Position numbers and translations under genes: made by a program. From Oscillospiraceae bacterium (GTDB lineage Bacteria > Bacillota > Clostridia > Oscillospirales > Ruminococcaceae), in the NCBI GenBank assembly GCA_030533325.1, contig JAUNJJ010000014.1:1-49590 (forward strand): a DNA stretch of 49,590 nucleotides, read 5' to 3'. The notes under the pieces were generated by a model. That model did not search any database, had not been told where the DNA came from, and saw nothing but the letters and a program-made list of their open reading frames with translations. Numbering within the stretch: the stretch's first letter is position 1; every line of letters begins with the position of its first letter. Below are positions 26,361 to 33,882 of this stretch, piece by piece.

Positions 26361-27338
26361 CTACCACCCTTCCTGCTGAGCTGCCGCTGTCACCGGTACC
26401 GGTTTATTTGCAGTAACAGAGGAGGCAGTTGTAGCGTATGGTGCTGAAGCTGTTTCCTCTGAAACCGGAATATCTGTAATTTCAGGACTGGTACTTTCAT
26501 CATTATCCTGCGGAAGAGAAATTCCTGTATTACTGTTTATGCGGTTATATTCCTCTTCTGATACATAGGAATATCCAAGAGAATTACGATATATCAGATA
26601 ACCGTTTTTGTTTTCTCTCAGCTCATCAGTAATAATCTTATAAGCGTATTTCAGCTTATACTCAACATCATCCGGTTTTTCTATTTTTATTGTTATCCTG
26701 TTGTCATAGTTTAATTCAATATCATACTTGTCACTGATATCAACGGAAACCATTTTTTCGATATTCTGTTTTTTTATTTCATCAAGTATATTCTTCAGAA
26801 TTTCACCCTTGTCATGATCATTTGAAGTCAGAATTGTTTTCTCCTCAGATGTAACACAGTCAAAACCTTTTACTACAATCAGATTTTTATTTTCCGGTTT
26901 TTCCTTCTGACCGATTATTCTCCAGTTTTCACTAATCAGAACATAGCCTCCGCTGCATTCAACATATGCCGTTTCCACACTCGGAACAACATTCATCTCA
27001 ACTTTATGAGGAAAAGATTTCTTTATTTTTACATCATCTATCAGGAGAAGATTACTAAGCATATCCGTACGTATCTCCTCAGTATTCATTCTTACAAGAT
27101 TATCTCCTCTTGAAATTCCTGAACTACTGACTATTTCTTCTTCAGTATATGAAGCTCCGTCCAGACCAGTTATTTCAACCTCGTGAACATTAAAAAGAAG
27201 TGTTACTGACAAGGACGCAGCTATTCCGGACGCAAGAACTGCAACAAGGACATAATAACCAAACATATTTTTTCTTCTTCGTCTGTTTCGTTTCTGATTG
27301 TTTTTGTTTTCTATATTAACTTTTTTTACATTCTGCAT
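26361..27338 (-). CDS. ftsQ: Cell division protein FtsQ/DivIB
   Basis: 325 residues. A basic cytoplasmic N-terminus (KNNQKRNRRRRKN), one membrane segment (about 26-50), then a POTRA domain starting VHEVEITGLDGASYTEEEIV, and a C-terminal Ser/Thr/Pro-rich tail. It would connect FtsL/FtsB-type proteins and the septal PBP at the divisome. The position between murA and ftsZ supports the call. It lies 12 bases after murA. Confidence 0.88.
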   Translation of the reverse strand: MQNVKKVNIENKNNQKRNRRRRKNMFGYYVLVAVLASGIAASLSVTLLFNVHEVEITGLDGASYTEEEIVSSSGISRGDNLVRMNTEEIRTDMLSNLLLIDDVKIKKSFPHKVEMNVVPSVETAYVECSGGYVLISENWRIIGQKEKPENKNLIVVKGFDCVTSEEKTILTSNDHDKGEILKNILDEIKKQNIEKMVSVDISDKYDIELNYDNRITIKIEKPDDVEYKLKYAYKIITDELRENKNGYLIYRNSLGYSYVSEEEYNRINSNTGISLPQDNDESTSPEITDIPVSEETASAPYATTASSVTANKPVPVTAAAQQEGW

Positions 27339-27350
27339 TTTTCTGACCTT

Positions 27351-28610
27351 TCAGGATTTTCTCATTATATCTGCACCAACAGAAGAAAGTATCTGCTCAA
27401 TTCTTTCATATCCCCTGTCAATGTGACCTGCTTCACTTATAGTCGTCTTACCATCAGCAGAAAGTGCTGCAACTATCATAGCGGCTCCTCCGCGCAGATC
27501 AGTTGCTGAAACATCTGCACCGTAAAGTCTGCCAACCCCTTCAACTACTGCAATTTTTCCATAAACTTTTATATCGGCACCCATTCTGTTCAGTGCCTCA
27601 ACATGTCTGTATCTGTCTTCAAAAATATTTTCCTCAAACACACTTGTGCCTGAAGCACGGCAGAGCACAGACATAAACACCGCCTGCATATCAGTTGGAA
27701 ATCCGGGATAAGGCATGGTCTTAAGTGACTTCACCGGTTTTATGCTTTTACCTGATTTTATAAAAACACTTTTTCCGCTGTTATAAACCTTACATCCCAT
27801 CTGTTCAAAATACACCGTGAAAAGATCTGTATCAATACCTTCAGTACAGTTAATCCGGATTGCTCCTCCGGTTGCAGCAGCGGCAGCCATATATGTCGCA
27901 GCTGCAATTCTGTCCGGCATTATATGAAAATCAGTTCCGTTCAGTCGGCTTACTCCTTCTATAAATATATTTCCTCCGCCTGAAGATTCTATCCTTGCTC
28001 CGCACTTCTTCAGATAAAGAACAAGATCATTTATCTCCGGCTCTCTTGCTGCGTTTATTATCTCTGTCTCTCCGTCTGCCATAACAGCAGCAAGGATAAT
28101 ATTCTCTGTTGCACCTACAGACGGAAACGGAAGTGTAATTTTGGCTCCGTGTATTCCGTGAGGTGCGGTGCATTTTATGTATCCGTATTCTTCTGAAACA
28201 GAGACACCCATACTTTTCAGTGCAGCAAGATGAATGTCAAGCGGACGTGGTCCGAGCTGGCAGCCTCCCGGAAAAGAAACACTGCATTCACCGCATCTGC
28301 CAATCAGTGCTCCAAGAAAATTTACAGACGAACGCATCCTGCTCATAAGAGAATCCGGGACTTCAGATGTCTGTATCCCTCCACCTGATATTACTATAAC
28401 ATCAGGGTTTTCTCTGTGGACGTTTAATCCGATATGTGTAAGAATCCGACATGAAGCATATACATCAGAAAGATCCGGACAGTTTTCAAGAACTGTCTCG
28501 CCGTTTGTAAGCACTGCTGCCGAGAGTATCGGCAGAATGCTGTTTTTGGCACCCTGAAGCTTTATTTCCCCGCTGAGTTTTTTTCCACCGTTTACAACTA
28601 GCTTATTCAA
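27351..28610 (-). CDS. murA: UDP-N-acetylglucosamine 1-carboxyvinyltransferase
   Basis: About 420 residues. First committed step of peptidoglycan synthesis: enolpyruvyl transfer from PEP to UDP-GlcNAc. LVVNGGKKLSGEIKLQGAKNS starts the fold, and the catalytic Cys is in FPGGCQLGPRPLD. I chose the TTG at 28610 because the family begins almost exactly at this point (M-x-K-L-x-x-x-G-G). A GTG at 28643 would add 11 atypical residues (MLSKMFSGGRK). The ribosome-binding site for the TTG is only a G-run, and a hairpin at 28621-28668 ends in it. It is in the dcw cluster after murG. Confidence 0.93.
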   Translation of the reverse strand: MNKLVVNGGKKLSGEIKLQGAKNSILPILSAAVLTNGETVLENCPDLSDVYASCRILTHIGLNVHRENPDVIVISGGGIQTSEVPDSLMSRMRSSVNFLGALIGRCGECSVSFPGGCQLGPRPLDIHLAALKSMGVSVSEEYGYIKCTAPHGIHGAKITLPFPSVGATENIILAAVMADGETEIINAAREPEINDLVLYLKKCGARIESSGGGNIFIEGVSRLNGTDFHIMPDRIAAATYMAAAAATGGAIRINCTEGIDTDLFTVYFEQMGCKVYNSGKSVFIKSGKSIKPVKSLKTMPYPGFPTDMQAVFMSVLCRASGTSVFEENIFEDRYRHVEALNRMGADIKVYGKIAVVEGVGRLYGADVSATDLRGGAAMIVAALSADGKTTISEAGHIDRGYERIEQILSSVGADIMRKS

Positions 28611-28620
28611 TTTTCTGCCC

Positions 28621-28668
28621 CCCGAAAACATTTTACTTAACACATAATATGCAAAATATTTTTTCGGG
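28621..28668 (-). promoter_or_regulatory. Hairpin at the murA translation start
   Basis: CCCGAAAAAATATTTT (28668-28653) pairs with AAAATGTTTTCGGG (28634-28621) with a small internal bulge. The 3' arm runs into the G-run that would serve as ribosome-binding site for the TTG start. The stem lacks a T-run, so control of translation is likelier than termination. Confidence 0.35.
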
Positions 28669-28689
28669 TTACAGTCTGTACTGTAAAAG

Positions 28690-29808
28690 TTATTTTACTA
28701 CGCTGCTGATAGTATTCCAGATTCTGTCAGAAGTATCGTTTACCCAAAGTTTCTTTGAATTCTCTGACATTTCTGCAATTTTTAAAGGATTACTGTAAAA
28801 ATCTTCAATCATTGCACATACCTCTTCACTTTTTACATTTTTCTGTTCTATAACAACAGCAGCTCCGGCTTTACCAAGAACATTTGCGTTATGGAACTGG
28901 TGATTTCCTGCAACTATCGGTGAAGGAATGAGGACTGACGCTTTTCCCATTGTCTCAAGTTCAGCAAGAGTAGATGCACCGGAACGGCAGATAACAAGGT
29001 CAGCTGCCGCCATACACAAGTCCATATCATTAATGTATTCAGTGATTCTTGTTCTGTCTGATTTAAGCGGGACATTGTATTTTTTCATAATCTCAGGGAA
29101 AGTATCTTTTCCCATTCCGCCGTAACCATGAATATGGTTGATATTTAAACCGTTGGCTCTTGTATACTTTATAACCTCAGCCATTGTATCATTGATACAT
29201 CCGGCTCCGAGACTTCCTCCAAACGAAAGGATTGTAAAGCTGCTGTCAAAACCAAGCTTTTTTCTCGCATCCTCCTTGCTGATATTAAGAAGTTCCGCTC
29301 TCACAGGAAGTCCTGTAACTGTATAGTCAACGTCTTTGTCAAGATACTCAAGTGCTTCCTTTACAGTCAGCATAACCTTATCAACACTTCTGGAAAGAAT
29401 TCTTGTTGTCACACCAGGAAATGCATTCTGCTCATGGATTACTGTCGGAATTCCTTTTTTCGCTGCCTGACGTACAACAGGTCCGCTTACATATCCTCCG
29501 GTTCCTATTACTATATCAGGATTGAAGTTTTTTATTATTTCGTTTGCTCTTGAAGCTGATGATGCAAGATATGCAGCTGCCTGTATATTTTTTTTGATAT
29601 TTTCAAATGACAGACGTCTCTGGAATCCTTTTACCTTTATAGGTGCGAATTCATATCCCGCCTGCGGTACAAGTTTTGCTTCCATACCAAAGGGAGTACC
29701 TGCATATAAAAATACAGCTTCCGGGTCATGTTCCTTTATTATTGAGGCAATTGCAAGAGCCGGATTAATATGTCCGCCGGTTCCGCCGCCTGTTATTAAT
29801 GCTCTCAT
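28690..29808 (-). CDS. murG: UDP-GlcNAc:lipid I N-acetylglucosaminyltransferase
   Basis: 372 residues, GT28. It converts lipid I to lipid II on the inner membrane face. The N-terminal GGGTGGHINPALAIA glycine-rich loop, the GTGGYVSGPVV segment, SFGGSLGA and the nucleotide-binding ICRSGASTLAELETMG motif are all present. AAGGTG precedes the ATG. It begins 18 bases after ftsW. Confidence 0.97.
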   Translation of the reverse strand: MRALITGGGTGGHINPALAIASIIKEHDPEAVFLYAGTPFGMEAKLVPQAGYEFAPIKVKGFQRRLSFENIKKNIQAAAYLASSASRANEIIKNFNPDIVIGTGGYVSGPVVRQAAKKGIPTVIHEQNAFPGVTTRILSRSVDKVMLTVKEALEYLDKDVDYTVTGLPVRAELLNISKEDARKKLGFDSSFTILSFGGSLGAGCINDTMAEVIKYTRANGLNINHIHGYGGMGKDTFPEIMKKYNVPLKSDRTRITEYINDMDLCMAAADLVICRSGASTLAELETMGKASVLIPSPIVAGNHQFHNANVLGKAGAAVVIEQKNVKSEEVCAMIEDFYSNPLKIAEMSENSKKLWVNDTSDRIWNTISSVVK

Positions 29809-29826
29809 ATATTATTTCACCTTTCG

Positions 29827-31140
29827 TTATTTCTTTGATACTGCTTTGACTACCTTTTTCCTTCTCGCTGTCTTATCAGGAGTCTCATCAGGGACATCCA
29901 TAAGTGCCTGTCTCGATATATTAAGTATTATTCCTACCTGAGCTAAAAGCATCATTAAGGCAGTTCCGCCGTAGCTGAAGAAAGGTAAACTGATACCTGT
30001 ATTCGGTATAAAATTACTTACAACAGCAATATTCAGAAATGCCTGAAAACCAATCTGTGAAGTAAGTCCTATACACATAAGCATACCAAACTTATCAGGT
30101 GCTTTTGAAGCAATATAAAATCCTCTGAATACAAAGAATGCAAACAGTGCTATTACTGTAGCTGCTCCGACAAATCCAAGTTCCTCGCATACTATTGAGA
30201 ATACAAAGTCATTTTTTGTTTCCGGAAGATACTGAAACTTCTGTCTTGAGTTTCCCAGTCCCATTCCGAAAAATCCGCCTGATCCGATTGCAACAAGTGA
30301 CTGATATGTCTGCCATGTATCACCGCTTATATCTGAAAACGGATCTCTCCAGGAACGGAAGCGCTTTTCAAAATATGAAAATCCCTCTACTCTCATTTTG
30401 TAAAGTACTACTGCCGCAAGGCCCAGAATACCGCCAACACCTATACCTGCAAGGTGATGGATTTTAACCCCTCCGATAAAAAGCAGTATAACGCTTATAA
30501 GGCATATTATTATAGTACATGAGAGGTGGGGCTGTTTCATCAGCATAAGTGTTACCAGAAGTAAAATAAATACAAATGGCAGGACACCTTTCTTAAAATC
30601 ACCGATTCTTTTTCGGTTGTTGGTAAGCATCAGGGAAAAAAGTGTTACAATGGCAAATTTCATAATTTCAGAAGGCTGAAACTCAATTCCTAAACTAAGC
30701 CACCTTCTTGCATTTCCATGTGTTCTGCCAAGAGGAGTAAATACAAGAATCATCAGTATTAATGCGATGATGAAAATTCCTGCTGCTATAGTTTTCTTTG
30801 CGAATATATGATAATCGATTCTTGATGTTATGAACATTGCAACAAGTCCGCCAAGACCAAAGAGTATCTGTCGCTTGGCATAGTATATTCCGGGATATCC
30901 TTCACTTATAGCCCATGCGTAACTTGCTGAAAACATCATGATTATTCCGAAAACAAGAAGTATAGCTACAATAAAAAAGAACGGCAGGTCAACAGTGCCC
31001 ATTTTTCTGCCTTTTATCTGTATCTCCGCAATCTTCTCGCCAATACTTCCGGGGGAAAATGAAACGGATTTTTTCTTCTTTGTTTTTCTTCGTCTTACTT
31101 CAGAATCTTTAATATTTATATTTATCGAATCATTATCCAT
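29827..31140 (-). CDS. ftsW: SEDS peptidoglycan glycosyltransferase FtsW/SpoVE
   Basis: 437 residues, about ten membrane segments. It polymerises lipid II with the partner class B PBP. SEDS signatures include WLSLGIEFQPSEIMKFA, GLGNSRQKFQYLPETKNDF and, near the end, FSYGGTALMMLLAQVGI. The cytoplasmic N-terminus of about 50 residues is basic. GGGAGG precedes the ATG. The cluster position favours FtsW; SpoVE and RodA are the alternatives. Confidence 0.93.
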   Translation of the reverse strand: MDNDSININIKDSEVRRRKTKKKKSVSFSPGSIGEKIAEIQIKGRKMGTVDLPFFFIVAILLVFGIIMMFSASYAWAISEGYPGIYYAKRQILFGLGGLVAMFITSRIDYHIFAKKTIAAGIFIIALILMILVFTPLGRTHGNARRWLSLGIEFQPSEIMKFAIVTLFSLMLTNNRKRIGDFKKGVLPFVFILLLVTLMLMKQPHLSCTIIICLISVILLFIGGVKIHHLAGIGVGGILGLAAVVLYKMRVEGFSYFEKRFRSWRDPFSDISGDTWQTYQSLVAIGSGGFFGMGLGNSRQKFQYLPETKNDFVFSIVCEELGFVGAATVIALFAFFVFRGFYIASKAPDKFGMLMCIGLTSQIGFQAFLNIAVVSNFIPNTGISLPFFSYGGTALMMLLAQVGIILNISRQALMDVPDETPDKTARRKKVVKAVSKK

Positions 31141-31155
31141 CCGAAAACCTCCCTG

Positions 31156-31202
31156 AAAAAACTATTGAATAACCGGAAACATAATTTGTATCCGGTTATT
31201 CA
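31156..31202 (-). terminator. Terminator-like hairpin between mraY and ftsW
   Basis: TGAATAACCGGA and TCCGGTTATTCA pair perfectly over 12 bases (31202-31191 with 31177-31166), then AATAG and six Ts on the minus strand. It is inside the dcw cluster, so it may reduce or regulate read-through into ftsW. Confidence 0.65.
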
Positions 31203-31219
31203 TGTATTAGTAATTACAA

Positions 31220-32269
31220 TTATTCAAAAATATAGGAAAGCACAACCGATGCTGTTCCGGCTAAAAGAGCCACAACGGAAAACAGAATTACAATCTTATA
31301 CTCTGAATAGCCGCACATCTCAAAATGATGATGAATAGGCGACATCTTAAAGATTCTCTTTCCCTTTCCCTTTTCACCTGTTTTCTTATAATGAATTCGT
31401 GCTGTTGCCTTAAAGTATGAAACCTGAATTACAACTGAAAGTGCTTCAAGAATATAAACTATTCCGATAAGAACCATAAGAAGATGATTATGTGTTATCA
31501 TGCTTACTGCAACAAATGCACCGCCGAGGAACATTGAGCCTGTGTCTCCCATAAAGCATCTGGCAGGATGAAGATTCCAGACAAGAAAACCAAGACATCC
31601 ACCCGCAAGGGCTATAGCAAACAGTGATACTTCATATTCACTTATTATCATGCATACAGTTGTAAGTGCAAGCATTGAAACAACTGTAACAGAAGCACAC
31701 AGACCATCAACACCGTCTGTAAGATTAACTGCATTTGAAATATAAATCATTACAAGTATCATAAACGGATAGTAAAAAATTCCGATATCAAAGCTGCAGA
31801 ACATAAGATTAATCTCTGTTGACGTATCACCGAGAAAATGCATAGCAACTAAAAAAGCAATACAGATAATAAACTGAAATATCATTTTCTGCTTTGCGTT
31901 CAATCCAAGATTCTGCTTCTTAACTGCCTTTATGTAGTCATCAGCAAATCCAATTGCTGAAAACAGCAATGAAAAAGCCATACATGCTATAAGCTTCAGC
32001 ATTCCGTTAAGAGCCACACTTCCTTCGGCATCGAAATATGTCAGTCTGTATACTGTATACCCAACTGCTGAAGAAACAAGACTTGCTATTATAAACATAA
32101 ACCCGCCCATAATCGGTGTTCCTTGTTTATCCTTATGCCACGCAGGACCAATCTCCAGAATAGTCTGACCAAAGTGAATCTTTTTAAGATACGGAATCAG
32201 TGCGAATCCTGTAAGTGCAGCAATAATAAAAGCAAAGACGGAAACGCCAATTCTTATAATAAACGGCAT
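31220..32269 (-). CDS. mraY: Phospho-N-acetylmuramoyl-pentapeptide-transferase
   Basis: 349 residues with about ten membrane segments. It transfers phospho-MurNAc-pentapeptide to undecaprenyl phosphate to make lipid I. DKQGTPIMGG, FADDYIKAVKKQNLGL, NAVNLTDGVDGLCA and PIHHHFEMCGYSE are the family motifs with the catalytic Asp residues. CAGGAGG precedes the ATG. The 133-base gap before it is filled by the two-hairpin repeat at the end of murE. Confidence 0.97.
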   Translation of the reverse strand: MPFIIRIGVSVFAFIIAALTGFALIPYLKKIHFGQTILEIGPAWHKDKQGTPIMGGFMFIIASLVSSAVGYTVYRLTYFDAEGSVALNGMLKLIACMAFSLLFSAIGFADDYIKAVKKQNLGLNAKQKMIFQFIICIAFLVAMHFLGDTSTEINLMFCSFDIGIFYYPFMILVMIYISNAVNLTDGVDGLCASVTVVSMLALTTVCMIISEYEVSLFAIALAGGCLGFLVWNLHPARCFMGDTGSMFLGGAFVAVSMITHNHLLMVLIGIVYILEALSVVIQVSYFKATARIHYKKTGEKGKGKRIFKMSPIHHHFEMCGYSEYKIVILFSVVALLAGTASVVLSYIFE

Positions 32270-32289
32270 TTTTATTTCCTCCTGAAATT

Positions 32290-32420
32290 TATAGTGAACG
32301 TCAAAATAAATTTGACTTTCACTATAATTATTTTATTTATATTGCCTTGCACATCCGATGACTGCGTCATCTCCGTGCAAATCGGCTAATAATAAACGCA
32401 ATTTATTTATTGCGTTTATT
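32290..32420 (-). repeat. Two-hairpin intergenic repeat, copy B, overlapping the murE stop
   Basis: Minus-strand order is the same as copy A at 2415-2540: hairpin 1 (AATAAACGCAA 32420-32410 with TTGCGTTTATT 32401-32391), core GCCGATTTGCACGGA (32386-32372), CGGATGTGCAAGGCAAT, then hairpin 2 (TATAGTGAA and TTCACTATA, 32326-32290, extended by GTCAAA/TTTGAC). In hairpin 1 the outer pair is G-C in copy A and A-T here. The murE stop at 32403-32405 is in its first loop, so the last MurE residues are encoded by the element. Confidence 0.75.
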
Positions 32421-33863
32421 ATAATTTAAACTGTTAAGTAATTTTATACCGTCAGCAACAACTTCACGTTCATCAAAATGAATATGCTCATTGTTTTTTA
32501 ATATCTGATAGTCCTCATGCCCTTTTCCGGCAAGAACTATTATATCATTTTTCTCCGCAATTGACAAAGCCCTGTAAATTGCTTCCCTGCGGTCTGTAAC
32601 TACAATATACCCGACACTTATTCCTTCAAGTCCTGTAAGTATATCGTTTATTATCGCCTCAGGATCTTCATCACGCGGATTGTCTGAAGTAACAATAACC
32701 AGGTCCGAATATTCCGCAGCTGCCTTTGCCATAAGCGGGCGCTTTTTACTGTCTCTGTTTCCCCCGCAGCCAAAAAGACAAATAAGTCTTCCGCTGCAGT
32801 ACTCCTTAACACTGCAAAGGATATTTGTAACAGCATCCGGAGTATGTGCATAATCACAGATTACTGTAAAATCTTTTCCTGTAGGAATTATTTCACACCT
32901 TCCCTTAACACCGGGATATGATGAAATGACTGATAATATTTTTTCTGACGGAATACCAAACTTAGTACATGCGGCAAATGCAGCAGTTACGTTCTCAACA
33001 TTAAACGCACCTGTCATTTTCATTTTTACATCAGTACTACTGTTTTTAAAACTAAGATTAAATGATGTTCCGTCGTTGCTCAGAGAAATACCGTCCGCTC
33101 TGAAGTCTGCTTCATGTTTTCTGCTGAAACTGTATTTTTCCGTGCTGATTTCAGAATAAAGCCTTCGACCGTATTCATCATCTGTATTGATCACAGCAAT
33201 GTCAGAGATTTCAAACAGCATTTTCTTAGCCTTGTAATATTCTTCCATCGTTCCGTGATAGTCAAGATGATCCTGAGTAAGATTTGTAAATACGGAGATA
33301 TCAAAATGTGTCGGTCCGATTCTGTGCTGAACAAGCCCGAAAGAAGAAACCTCCATAACTACAGTATCGCATCCCTCCTCTGCCATACGGCTGAGAAGAT
33401 TCATGTACTCGTAAGCCATAGGAGTGGTATTGGCCGTCTGAACGACCTCATCACCTATCTCATTCTGAATAGTGCCTATAAGCCCTGCTTTATGCCCGCA
33501 CTCTGTAATGATCTTTTTTATAACATTTGTCATAGTTGTCTTGCCGTTTGTACCGGTGACACCTATAAACTTCATCTTTCTTTCAGGATGGTCAAACCAT
33601 GCTGCACAGAGTTCACCGTAGCATTTTCTCGTGTTTTCAACGATAATCTGACGTTCGAGACCGAGATCACGTTCAGTAACAACTGCTGCTGCACCTTTCG
33701 CAAGAGCCTCTCCGGCAACTGTATGACCATCAAATGAACCGCCCTTTACACATACGAAAACACAGTCCTTTTTTATTTTCGATGAATTGTCAGTTACGTC
33801 AGAAACCTCTCTGTCTTCAAAATCAATTTTCCTGATTTCGCTGAATAAATCGTATAATTTCAA
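32403..33863 (-). CDS. murE: UDP-MurNAc-tripeptide ligase (meso-diaminopimelate adding)
   Basis: 486 residues. It adds the third stem-peptide residue to UDP-MurNAc-L-Ala-D-Glu. GVTGTNGKTTMTN is the ATP-binding loop. TSDNPRDEDPEAI has the DNPR motif that marks meso-DAP-specific enzymes, so the wall should be of the DAP type. The start is TTG at 33863 after GGGGTG. The last residues (NYNKRNK) are encoded by a repeat element that has inserted at or near the original end; they lie beyond the conserved domain, so activity should be unaffected. Confidence 0.96.
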   Translation of the reverse strand: MKLYDLFSEIRKIDFEDREVSDVTDNSSKIKKDCVFVCVKGGSFDGHTVAGEALAKGAAAVVTERDLGLERQIIVENTRKCYGELCAAWFDHPERKMKFIGVTGTNGKTTMTNVIKKIITECGHKAGLIGTIQNEIGDEVVQTANTTPMAYEYMNLLSRMAEEGCDTVVMEVSSFGLVQHRIGPTHFDISVFTNLTQDHLDYHGTMEEYYKAKKMLFEISDIAVINTDDEYGRRLYSEISTEKYSFSRKHEADFRADGISLSNDGTSFNLSFKNSSTDVKMKMTGAFNVENVTAAFAACTKFGIPSEKILSVISSYPGVKGRCEIIPTGKDFTVICDYAHTPDAVTNILCSVKEYCSGRLICLFGCGGNRDSKKRPLMAKAAAEYSDLVIVTSDNPRDEDPEAIINDILTGLEGISVGYIVVTDRREAIYRALSIAEKNDIIVLAGKGHEDYQILKNNEHIHFDEREVVADGIKLLNSLNYNKRNK

Positions 33864-33882
33864 ATTAACACCCCTTATAAAA

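Noticed and set aside
33114-33737. Plus-strand 207-residue open frame within murE
   Set aside because: Antisense shadow of the MurE central domain, with no motif.
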